Shown here piece after piece: positions 41,701 through 50,804 of a DNA stretch of 64,000 nt (positions within the stretch are counted from its first letter, which is position 1; every line of letters begins with the position of its first letter). Made by a program: the position numbers and the translations under genes. The stretch covers positions 26,153 to 90,152 of the forward strand of contig NZ_QRCU01000043.1 of the NCBI RefSeq assembly GCF_003369445.1, given 5' to 3'. The notes under the pieces were generated by a model, which saw only the letters and a program-made list of their open reading frames with translations, did not search any database and was not told the origin of the DNA. The stretch comes from Arthrobacter silvisoli (GTDB taxonomy: Bacteria > Actinomycetota > Actinomycetes > Actinomycetales > Micrococcaceae).

Positions 41701-42708
41701 ATGGACTTCAAGAGGTTGCGGATCCTCCGCGAACTGGCAGACAGGCAGACCGTCGGAGCTACCGCCGAGGCGCTGAAAGTCACGGCCTCCGCGGTATCCC
41801 AGCAGCTGAAGGCCCTGCAGGACGAGCTCGGTGTGGTGCTGGTCGAAAGGGACGGCAGGGGAGTGCGGCTCACCGAAGCGGGCGAGGCGATGGCCGGCGC
41901 CGCCGCCGATGTTGCTACCGCGATGGCCCGGGCCGAGTCCACTGTGGACGCCTACCGGCAGGGCTGGCAGTCGCGGATCAGGGCGGCTTTCTTTCCGAGC
42001 GCGGCCGAGATGCTCCTGCCCGGGCTGCTGCACCGGCTCGGGCAACTCGAAGGGGTACACCTCGAAGCGCATTTCGAGGACCCCGGCACCGCCGGGTTCG
42101 CCGGCCTGGCGGCCGACTATGACATCGTCCTCGCCCACAGCGTGGACGGTGCGGAGCTTTTTGTCCGGCATGGACTCGAAGTGCGGCCCTTGCTGGAAGA
42201 ACCGCTGGATGTTGCGATGCCGGCGGGCCACGAACTCGCCGCGAAGGACCGGCTTACCGCGCATGACGTGGCCCGGCATCCATGGATCGGTGTGCCGGCC
42301 GGCTTTCCCTTCGACACCGTCCTTCGCCGGATCGAACTCCAGGCGGGGACGACGGCGGTCCGCCGCCAGCGGTTCCCGGACCTGCGCGTGCTGGAGGCAC
42401 TCGTCAAGGGCGGCCACGGCATCAGCCTGCTGCCCCGGTACACCGCCCGCAGCGGCGCCGGCCACGGACTGGTGCTGCGGCCGATCGAAGGTGTCAGGGC
42501 CAGCCGCAGCATCGTCGCCCTGGCCCGCCGGGACGTCGCCGCCCGCACCACGGTGCGGCGCACGCTGGAACTGCTCCGCGACGTCGCGGCTGAGGTGGCG
42601 GTTCCGGAGGGCCGCACGCTTGCAGGCAAGGCTGCCCACCCGCCCGACGGACACAAGGCCGGAATCAAAGGCCCCCAAGTAGTCGTCGGCCGGCCCACGG
42701 AGTCATAG
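41701..42708 (+). CDS. LysR-family regulator upstream of ilvD
   Basis: A 335-residue LysR protein. The N-terminal helix-turn-helix is [20 protein letters not shown] then [20 protein letters not shown]; the C-terminal periplasmic-binding-like effector domain includes [20 protein letters not shown] and [14 protein letters not shown]. It has an extra C-terminal tail of about 35 residues. It ends only 11 bases before ilvD, same strand, so the two are likely co-transcribed; LysR control of branched-chain synthesis is known elsewhere (IlvY, Lrp-independent), but a direct role here is inference. Confidence 0.92.
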   Translation: MDFKRLRILRELADRQTVGATAEALKVTASAVSQQLKALQDELGVVLVERDGRGVRLTEAGEAMAGAAADVATAMARAESTVDAYRQGWQSRIRAAFFPSAAEMLLPGLLHRLGQLEGVHLEAHFEDPGTAGFAGLAADYDIVLAHSVDGAELFVRHGLEVRPLLEEPLDVAMPAGHELAAKDRLTAHDVARHPWIGVPAGFPFDTVLRRIELQAGTTAVRRQRFPDLRVLEALVKGGHGISLLPRYTARSGAGHGLVLRPIEGVRASRSIVALARRDVAARTTVRRTLELLRDVAAEVAVPEGRTLAGKAAHPPDGHKAGIKGPQVVVGRPTES

Positions 42709-42718
42709 ACTTTGCGCC

Positions 42719-44440
42719 ATGACTGACGACACCCAAATTGCGACAGGCAACACACCGGACATCAAGCCGCGCAGCCGCGTCGTGACGGACGGCATCCATG
42801 CCGCCCCTGCGCGCGGAATGTTCCGGGCCGTGGGCATGGGCGACGACGACTTTGCGAAACCGCAGATCGGCGTTGCGAGCTCGTGGAACGAAATCACCCC
42901 CTGCAACCTCTCGTTGAACCGCCTCGCCCAGGGCGCCAAGGAAGGCGTCCATGCCGGCGGCGGGTTCCCCATGCAGTTCGGCACCATCTCGGTGTCCGAC
43001 GGCATTTCCATGGGCCACGAAGGCATGCACTTCTCCCTGGTGTCCCGCGAAGTCATCGCCGACTCCGTGGAGACAGTCATGCAGGCCGAACGGATCGATG
43101 GCTCCGTGCTCCTGGCCGGCTGCGACAAGTCCCTGCCCGGCATGCTCATGGCGGCCGCCCGACTGGACCTCGCCAGCGTCTTCCTGTATGCGGGCTCCAT
43201 CATGCCCGGCTGGGTCAAGCTCGAGGACGGCTCCGAGAAGGAAGTCACCCTCATCGACGCCTTCGAAGCGGTGGGAGCATGCGCTGCCGGCAGGATGAGC
43301 CGCGAAGACCTCGACCGTATCGAAAAGGCCATCTGTCCCGGCGAAGGCGCCTGCGGCGGGATGTACACGGCGAACACCATGGCGTGCATCGGCGAGGCCC
43401 TGGGCATGTCCCTTCCCGGCTCCGCCGCCCCGCCCTCGGCAGACCGTCGTCGTGATGACTTTGCGCGCAAGTCCGGCGAGGCGGTGGTGAAGCTGCTCCG
43501 GCTCGGCATCACCGCGCGCGACATCATGACCAAGAAGGCCTTCGAGAATGCCATCGCCGTCACCATGGCTTTCGGCGGTTCCACCAACGCCGTGCTGCAC
43601 CTGCTTGCGATCGCGCGCGAAGCCAACGTCGAACTGACCCTGGACGACTTCAACCGCATCGGCGACAAGGTCCCGCACCTGGGCGACCTCAAGCCTTTCG
43701 GCCGTTATGTCATGACCGACGTCGACCGGATCGGCGGGGTGCCCGTCATCATGAAGGCACTGCTCGACGCCGGACTGCTGCACGGCGACTGCCTCACCGT
43801 CACCGGCAAGACTGTTGCCGAGAACCTCGAATCGATCAACCCGCCGGACGTCGACGGCAAGATCCTGCGGGCTCTGGACAACCCGATCCACAAGACCGGC
43901 GGCATCACCATCCTGCACGGTTCGCTGGCCCCGGAAGGCGCCGTCGTCAAGAGCGCCGGTTTCGACGCCGACGTGTTTGAAGGCACAGCCCGCGTCTTCG
44001 AGCGCGAGCAAGGTGCCCTCGACGCCTTGGACAGCGGTGAGATCCACAAAGGCGACGTCGTCGTCATCCGCTATGAGGGTCCCAAGGGCGGCCCGGGCAT
44101 GCGCGAAATGCTCGCCATCACCGGGGCCATCAAGGGCGCCGGCCTCGGCAAGGATGTCCTCCTGCTTACCGACGGCCGGTTCTCCGGCGGGACAACCGGT
44201 TTGTGCATCGGGCACGTCGCTCCCGAAGCCGTCGACGGCGGCCCTATCGCCTTCGTCAAGAACGGCGACCGGATCCGCGTCGACATCGCTGCGCGCAGCT
44301 TCGACCTGCTGGTAGACGAAGCTGAACTTGAGGCCCGCAGGGCCGGTTGGGAGCCGCTGCCGGCAAAGTTCACCAAGGGTGTCCTGGCCAAGTACGCCAA
44401 GCTCGTGCACAGCGCCTCCACCGGCGCCTACTGCGGTTGA
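42719..44440 (+). CDS. ilvD: dihydroxy-acid dehydratase
   Basis: A 573-residue Fe-S enzyme for the third common step of valine and isoleucine synthesis, turning 2,3-dihydroxy acids into 2-keto acids. Seen: [60 protein letters not shown] (cluster cysteines), [15 protein letters not shown] and [20 protein letters not shown]. Full length. It is 11 bases behind a LysR gene and is followed by a large structured hairpin, so it is a separate transcript from ilvBNC. Confidence 0.97.
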   Translation: MTDDTQIATGNTPDIKPRSRVVTDGIHAAPARGMFRAVGMGDDDFAKPQIGVASSWNEITPCNLSLNRLAQGAKEGVHAGGGFPMQFGTISVSDGISMGHEGMHFSLVSREVIADSVETVMQAERIDGSVLLAGCDKSLPGMLMAAARLDLASVFLYAGSIMPGWVKLEDGSEKEVTLIDAFEAVGACAAGRMSREDLDRIEKAICPGEGACGGMYTANTMACIGEALGMSLPGSAAPPSADRRRDDFARKSGEAVVKLLRLGITARDIMTKKAFENAIAVTMAFGGSTNAVLHLLAIAREANVELTLDDFNRIGDKVPHLGDLKPFGRYVMTDVDRIGGVPVIMKALLDAGLLHGDCLTVTGKTVAENLESINPPDVDGKILRALDNPIHKTGGITILHGSLAPEGAVVKSAGFDADVFEGTARVFEREQGALDALDSGEIHKGDVVVIRYEGPKGGPGMREMLAITGAIKGAGLGKDVLLLTDGRFSGGTTGLCIGHVAPEAVDGGPIAFVKNGDRIRVDIAARSFDLLVDEAELEARRAGWEPLPAKFTKGVLAKYAKLVHSASTGAYCG

Positions 44441-44471
44441 GCCATTAGGCTTGGGCAACCACGCTTAATAA

Positions 44472-44535
44472 GGGAAGCCCCGAGGGGCCCCGGGCAAGCG
44501 GCGTCCGCGCCGCCTGCCCGGGGTAGGGGTTTCCC
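44472..44535 (+). terminator. two-tier stem-loop after ilvD
   Basis: An outer 10-bp stem (44472-44481 with 44526-44535) encloses an inner 15-bp stem (44488-44503 with 44508-44523; CCCCGGGCA-GCGGCG against its complement, with an A/C mismatch). There is no U-run. Likely ends ilvD transcription. Confidence 0.65.
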
Positions 44536-44593
44536 GCCTGCCGCCTGGCGCTGTGGGCCAGCCATTTGACCAGTCCGTGGACTATGATGTCCA

Positions 44594-44599
44594 TATAGT
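44594..44599 (+). promoter_or_regulatory. candidate -10 of the ilvBNC promoter
   Basis: TATAGT about 57 bases before the leader-peptide ATG. A TTGACC at 44566-44571 is 22 bases away, too far for a standard pair, so the -35 is uncertain. TATGAT at 44583-44588 is an alternative. Confidence 0.35.
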
Positions 44600-44655
44600 G
44601 AGACCCGGGTTGGTCGCGTTTGACACCTCTCTTACTAAGAGGGAAAACTGAACGC

Positions 44656-44712
44656 ATGATCGCAACCGTTACCGGCACCGTCGTCGTACTTAGCAAGCGC
44701 GTGGCTTACTAA
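44656..44712 (+). CDS. ilvB leader peptide (attenuator)
   Basis: Eighteen codons, MIATVTGTVVVLSKRVAY, then TAA. It holds five Val, three Thr, one Ile and one Leu, with a Val-Val-Val-Leu run: the regulatory amino acids of the downstream operon. A GAGGG lies about 13 bases ahead. The end of the peptide overlaps a hairpin (CTTAG-AAGC / GCTT-CTAAG, 44689-44713), and an intrinsic terminator follows at 44740. Ribosome stalling at the Val codons when charged tRNA is scarce would favour an antiterminating fold, as known for ilvB leaders in corynebacteria. Confidence 0.85.
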   Translation: MIATVTGTVVVLSKRVAY

Positions 44713-44739
44713 GCCGGCCGGCAACGATCTGTCACGCGC

Positions 44740-44776
44740 AACCCCTCGAAGAGCCGCAAGGCTGAGGGGTTTTTTT
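44740..44776 (+). terminator. ilvBNC attenuator terminator
   Basis: ACCCCTC/GAGGGGT outer stem and AGCC/GGCT inner stem with loop GCAA, followed by seven T. It stands between the leader peptide and ilvB and is a textbook intrinsic terminator. A separate small hairpin (CTCTCTT/AAGAGGG, 44627-44643) precedes the peptide. Confidence 0.9.
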
Positions 44777-44862
44777 ATTGCCGACGGCAGAGCACCCCGT
44801 GATCACCCGCAGTACCCCAGCAGTACCTTTCATTAACTGAAGATCCCCAAAGGAAGAGTCCG

Positions 44863-46764
44863 ATGAGCAAAGGATCGCCGATCAGCCCCTCGCTGATGGC
44901 TGCAAAGTCCGCTGGAGCACCAAAAGCTCCGGAAAAAGTCGACCGTGCCGCTGACGCCGTCGTCGACAATGCTGCAACTCTCTCTCCTGTCCTCGGGCCG
45001 AACAACGTTGTACCCCCAACGGTGATGACCGGCTCGGAAGCTATCGTGCGCTCGCTCGAAGAACTCGGCGTCGACGATATTTTTGGTTTGCCCGGTGGCG
45101 CGATCCTCCCCACCTACGACCCCTTGATGGCCTCCAAGATGAATCACGTCCTGGTCCGTCACGAACAGGGAGCCGGCCACGCAGCCCAAGGCTACGCCAT
45201 GGTCACCGGACGGGTGGGCGTCTGCATCGCCACCTCGGGCCCCGGTGCCACCAACCTCGTTACCGCCATCATGGATGCCCACATGGACTCCGTGCCCCTC
45301 GTCGCCATCACCGGCCAGGTCTCGGCAGCCGTCATCGGCACCGACGCCTTCCAGGAGGCGGACATCGTGGGCATCACCATGCCGATCACCAAGCACTCCT
45401 TCCTGGTGACCGACCCCGAAGACATCCCGCACGTGATGGCCGAAGCCTTCCACCTTGCATCCACCGGCCGTCCCGGCCCGGTGCTGGTGGACATCGCCAA
45501 GAACGCCCAGGTCGGCAACATGACCTTCTCCTGGCCGCCGAAGGTGGACCTGCCGGGCTACCGGCCAGTGGTCCGCGGCCACAACAAGCAGGTCCGCGAG
45601 GCGGCCCGCCTGATCGCCGAGGCCAAGAAGCCGGTGCTCTATGTGGGCGGCGGCGTGGTCAAAGGCCACGCCTCAGCCGAGCTGCTGGAACTTGCCGAGT
45701 TGACCGGCGCGCCGGTGGTCACCACGCTGATGGCCAAGGGTGCCTTCCCGGATTCGCACGCCCAGCACGTGGGCATGCCCGGTATGCACGGTACGGTCTC
45801 GGCTGTCACCGCGCTTCAGCAGGCGGACCTCCTGATCACCCTCGGCGCCCGCTTCGACGACCGCGTGACCGGCGTGCTGAGCACCTTCGCTCCGAACGCA
45901 AAGGTCATCCACGCCGACATCGACCCGGCCGAAATCTCCAAGAACCGCCTGGCCGACGTGCCGATCGTCGGCTCGGTCAAGGAGATCATCCCGGAACTGA
46001 CCGAAGCGGTGCGCAACCAGTTCAGCCAGTCCGGCACCCCGGATCTCTCTTCCTGGTGGTCCTTCCTGAACAACCTGCGCGATACCTACCCGCTGGGCTG
46101 GACGGAACCGGAAGACGGACTCAGCGCCCCGCAGCGCGTCATCGAGCGCATCGGTGCCCTGACCGGCCCCGAAGGCATCTACGTGGCCGGCGTCGGCCAG
46201 CACCAGATGTGGGCCGCGCAGTTCATCAAGTACGAGCGTCCGCATGCCTGGCTCAACTCCGGCGGTGCCGGAACCATGGGTTACGCCGTGCCGGCCGCCA
46301 TGGGTGCCAAGGTGGGCGAGCCGGACCGCGTGGTCTGGGCGATCGACGGCGACGGCTGCTTCCAGATGACCAACCAGGAACTGGCCACCTGCGCGATCAA
46401 CAAGATCCCGATCAAGGTGGCGATCATCAACAACTCCTCGCTGGGCATGGTGCGCCAGTGGCAGACCCTCTTCTACGAAGGCCGCTACTCGAACACCGAC
46501 CTGCACACCGGCCACGAGACGGTCCGCATCCCGGACTTCGTCAAGCTCGCCGACGCCTACGGCTGCGCCGCGCTGCGCTGCGAACGCGACGAGGACATCG
46601 ACGCCACCATCCAGAAAGCCCTGGAGATCAACGACCGCCCCGTGGTCATCGACTTCGTGGTCAGCCCGAACTCCATGGTGTGGCCGATGGTGCCCGCCGG
46701 TGTGTCGAACGACCAGATCCAGGTAGCCCGCAACATGACCCCGGAATGGGAAGAGGAGGACTAA
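44863..46764 (+). CDS. ilvB: acetolactate synthase, large subunit
   Basis: A 633-residue thiamine-diphosphate enzyme that condenses pyruvate with pyruvate or 2-oxobutyrate, the first step of valine, leucine and isoleucine synthesis. The catalytic glutamate block is [20 protein letters not shown]; the FAD-linked middle domain is present; the ThDP site is [19 protein letters not shown] through [13 protein letters not shown]. About 50 residues precede the core, somewhat longer than in enterobacteria. AAGGAAGAG precedes the ATG. It is controlled by the leader and terminator upstream and followed by ilvN after 2 bases. Confidence 0.97.
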   Translation: MSKGSPISPSLMAAKSAGAPKAPEKVDRAADAVVDNAATLSPVLGPNNVVPPTVMTGSEAIVRSLEELGVDDIFGLPGGAILPTYDPLMASKMNHVLVRHEQGAGHAAQGYAMVTGRVGVCIATSGPGATNLVTAIMDAHMDSVPLVAITGQVSAAVIGTDAFQEADIVGITMPITKHSFLVTDPEDIPHVMAEAFHLASTGRPGPVLVDIAKNAQVGNMTFSWPPKVDLPGYRPVVRGHNKQVREAARLIAEAKKPVLYVGGGVVKGHASAELLELAELTGAPVVTTLMAKGAFPDSHAQHVGMPGMHGTVSAVTALQQADLLITLGARFDDRVTGVLSTFAPNAKVIHADIDPAEISKNRLADVPIVGSVKEIIPELTEAVRNQFSQSGTPDLSSWWSFLNNLRDTYPLGWTEPEDGLSAPQRVIERIGALTGPEGIYVAGVGQHQMWAAQFIKYERPHAWLNSGGAGTMGYAVPAAMGAKVGEPDRVVWAIDGDGCFQMTNQELATCAINKIPIKVAIINNSSLGMVRQWQTLFYEGRYSNTDLHTGHETVRIPDFVKLADAYGCAALRCERDEDIDATIQKALEINDRPVVIDFVVSPNSMVWPMVPAGVSNDQIQVARNMTPEWEEED

Positions 46765-46766
46765 GC

Positions 46767-48400
<1,634 letters not shown>

Positions 48401-48416
48401 TCCCCGCGTCCTCCCC

Positions 48417-48445
48417 GATTGTGGTGCGCTGAGCGCACCACAATC
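48417..48445. terminator. perfect 13-bp hairpin after ilvC, first unit of the repeat array
   Basis: GATTGTGGTGCGC and GCGCACCACAATC pair fully around TGA. It lies 17 bases after the ilvC stop and probably ends the operon. The same right arm recurs in each following 66-bp unit, but there the left arm has decayed to GCGC only. Confidence 0.7.
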
Positions 48446-48706
48446 CGGGACCCTCGGACGCGTGGGCCCAAACGTCCTCCCGAACGACATTGCGCTGAGC
48501 GCACCACAATCGGGGACCCTCGGACGCGGGGGCCCAAACGTCCTCCCGAACGACAGTGCGCTGAGCGCACCACAATCCGGGACCCTCGGACGCGTGGGCC
48601 CAAACGTCCTCCCGAACGACATTGCGCTGAGCGCACCACAATCGGGGACCCTCGGACGCGGGGGCCCAAACGTCCTCCCGAACGACAGTGCGCTGAGAGC
48701 ACCACG
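48425..48706. repeat. 66-bp tandem repeat array with 132-bp higher-order period
   Basis: Units begin (TGCGCTGAGC) at 48425, 48491, 48557, 48623 and, partly, 48689: a strict 66-base period. Units 1 and 3 read CCGGGACC and GCGTGGGCC; units 2 and 4 read CGGGGACC and GCGGGGGCC, with CAT/CAG variants alternating as well, so an A-B pair was itself duplicated. There are no spacers. Because 66 is divisible by 3, all frames repeat and long Arg/Pro-rich reading frames arise on both strands; I regard them as non-coding. Confidence 0.95.
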
Positions 48707-48720
48707 TCCGTGGACACATG

Positions 48721-48763
48721 AGGCGCCCGTCCGGCCACCAGGCCGGGCGGGCGCCTTTGTTTT
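48721..48763 (+). terminator. intrinsic terminator after the repeat array
   Basis: Sixteen-base arms AGGCGCCCGTCCGGCC and GGCCGGGCGGGCGCCT (one G-U) with loop ACCA and the tail TTTGTTTT. The strongest terminator in the region; it backs up the hairpin after ilvC or stops transcripts reading through the repeats. Confidence 0.85.
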
Positions 48764-48949
48764 CCGCAGCTCCGCCGGACCGCCGGGGCGGGAGTGAGTT
48801 TGTTCACAAGCAGCCCAAGGCGTGCGTAACATCGATCCCGGGCGCCGGAAACGCCGTCGGGGAACGATATTCTGGGCGGGGTCGGTTCTCAGTTCCGGCC
48901 ACGCATCCGCTCCTTGTCCACAGTCCTGTCCAAAGTAAGGTGCCACCCC
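48764..48949 (+). other. 5' region of serA
   Basis: A 186-base gap between the terminator and serA. A TATTCT at 48868-48873 could be a -10; no clear -35. No riboswitch or leader peptide was recognised. Confidence 0.35.
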
Positions 48950-50545
48950 GTGTCAGACACGAAACCCGTCGTCCTCATCGCCGAGGAACTCTCGCCCGCA
49001 ACGATCGAGGCACTCGGCCCCGACTTCGAAATCCGCCAGGTCGACGGTTCTGACAGGTCCGCGCTGCTGCCGGCCATCGCCGACGTCGACGCCATCCTGG
49101 TCCGCTCGGCAACCCAGGTGGACGCGGAAGCGGTTGCGGCTGCCAAGAACCTCAAGGTGATCGCCCGCGCAGGTGTCGGCCTCGACAACGTCGACATCAA
49201 GGCCGCCACCCAGGCCGGCGTCATGGTGGTCAACGCCCCGACGTCGAACATCGTCTCCGCCGCGGAGCTCACCGTGGGCCACATCCTCAGCCTGGCCCGC
49301 CACATCCCGCAGGCCAGCGCCGCGCTCAAGGGCGGCGAGTGGAAGCGCTCCAAGTACACCGGCATCGAACTCTTCGAGAAGAAGATCGGCATCATCGGCC
49401 TCGGCCGCATCGGCGCCCTCGTGGCCGCCCGCCTGCAGGGCTTCGACACCGAGATCCTCGCGTACGACCCCTACATCACCTCCGCACGCGCCGCCCAGCT
49501 CGGCGTCAAGCTCGTCACCCTGGACGAACTGCTGGAGAACGCGGACTTCATCACCATCCACATGCCCAAGACCCCCGAGACCGTGGGCATGCTCGGCGCC
49601 GACGCCTTCCGCAAGATGAAGGAATCCGCGTACGTCGTCAACGTCGCCCGCGGCGGCCTGGTGGATGAGGAAGCGCTCTACGTCGCCCTGAAGGAAGGCC
49701 AGATCGCCGGCGCCGGCGTCGACGTCTTCGCCAAGGAGCCCAGCACCGACCTGCCGTTCTTCGAACTGGACAACGTCGTGGTCACCCCGCACCTGGGTGC
49801 CTCCACCGACGAAGCCCAGGAGAAGGCCGGCGTGTCCGTGGCCAAGTCGGTCCGCCTCGCGCTTGCCGGCGAGCTGGTCCCCGACGCCGTGAACGTCGCC
49901 GGCGGCGTCATCGCCCCCGACGTCCGCCCCGGCATCCCGCTGATCGAGAAGCTCGGCCGGATCTTCACCGCCCTGACCCACGACTCCCTGACCCAGATCG
50001 ACGTCGAGGTCGCCGGCGAAATCTCCAGCCTGGACGTCAAGGTCCTCGAACTGGCCGCCCTGAAGGGCGTCTTCGCCGACGTCGTCACTGAGCAGGTTTC
50101 CTACGTCAACGCGCCGGTGATTGCCGAGCAGCGCGGCATCAACACCCGGTTGATCACGACGGCGGAAGCCGAGGACTACCGCAACGTCCTGACCCTGCGC
50201 GGCGCCTTGAGCGACGGTTCCCAGATCTCCGTGGCCGGTACCCTGACCGGCCCCAAGCAGGTCGAGAAGCTCGTGGGCGTCAACGGCTACGACGTGGAAA
50301 TCCCGATCACCGAGCACCTTGTGGTGGTTGCCTACCAGGACCGCCCGGGCGTTATCGGCACCATCGGCCACATCCTGGGCATGAACAACATCAACATCGG
50401 CGGCATGCAGGTGGCACGCCAGACCGAAGGCGGCCAGGTCCTCGCCCTGCTGACCATCGACAGCTCCGTCCCCCAGCAGGTCCTTGACGCCATCAAGGCC
50501 GGCATCGGCGCGGACATGGTCCGCGAAGTGGACCTGGAAGACTAA
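48950..50545 (+). CDS. serA: D-3-phosphoglycerate dehydrogenase
   Basis: A 531-residue first enzyme of serine synthesis, oxidising 3-phosphoglycerate with NAD. GTG at 48950 chosen (VSDTKPVVLIAEEL). The NAD-binding region is KKIGIIGLGRIGALVAARLQ; catalytic residues lie in VARGGLVDEEAL, the Glu after FAKEPSTDLPFF and VVTPHLGASTDEAQ. After the catalytic part comes the intervening (ASB) domain and a C-terminal ACT domain, HLVVVAYQDRPGVIGTIGHI, which binds serine. This three-part form is typical of Mycobacterium and relatives. Confidence 0.97.
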   Translation: MSDTKPVVLIAEELSPATIEALGPDFEIRQVDGSDRSALLPAIADVDAILVRSATQVDAEAVAAAKNLKVIARAGVGLDNVDIKAATQAGVMVVNAPTSNIVSAAELTVGHILSLARHIPQASAALKGGEWKRSKYTGIELFEKKIGIIGLGRIGALVAARLQGFDTEILAYDPYITSARAAQLGVKLVTLDELLENADFITIHMPKTPETVGMLGADAFRKMKESAYVVNVARGGLVDEEALYVALKEGQIAGAGVDVFAKEPSTDLPFFELDNVVVTPHLGASTDEAQEKAGVSVAKSVRLALAGELVPDAVNVAGGVIAPDVRPGIPLIEKLGRIFTALTHDSLTQIDVEVAGEISSLDVKVLELAALKGVFADVVTEQVSYVNAPVIAEQRGINTRLITTAEAEDYRNVLTLRGALSDGSQISVAGTLTGPKQVEKLVGVNGYDVEIPITEHLVVVAYQDRPGVIGTIGHILGMNNINIGGMQVARQTEGGQVLALLTIDSSVPQQVLDAIKAGIGADMVREVDLED

Positions 50546-50553
50546 AGCCGCGA

Positions 50554-50587
50554 GGGTCCCGGGTCCGCTGGCTCGGGCACGGGACCC
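50554..50587 (+). terminator. hairpin after serA
   Basis: GGGTCCCG/CGGGACCC arms with an 18-base loop, 8 bases after the serA stop. A second hairpin (CGCGCCGAA/TTCGGCGCG) lies at 50621-50647. Neither has a U-run. Confidence 0.55.
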
Positions 50588-50804
50588 AGCCGCGAGTAGT
50601 ACTGGGAAACATGGGGGGTACGCGCCGAAGCCACGGGTTTCGGCGCGCAGCCGTGGCCGGTCTGCATACAATGGCTTGGTCCGACTTTCGGATCCGGCGG
50701 CAGGCCGGCCACTACTTTTCGCAAAACAAACGCAGGACAACGCTGCCTGCTGCGCACTGCCCCTGCGTGTGTGCGCCCGCAATCCAGGTCTCAGGGAGAG
50801 CCGA

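Noticed and set aside
48425..48706. Possible CRISPR array
   Set aside because: Units are contiguous with no variable spacers, the period is 66 bases and no cas genes are in the window.
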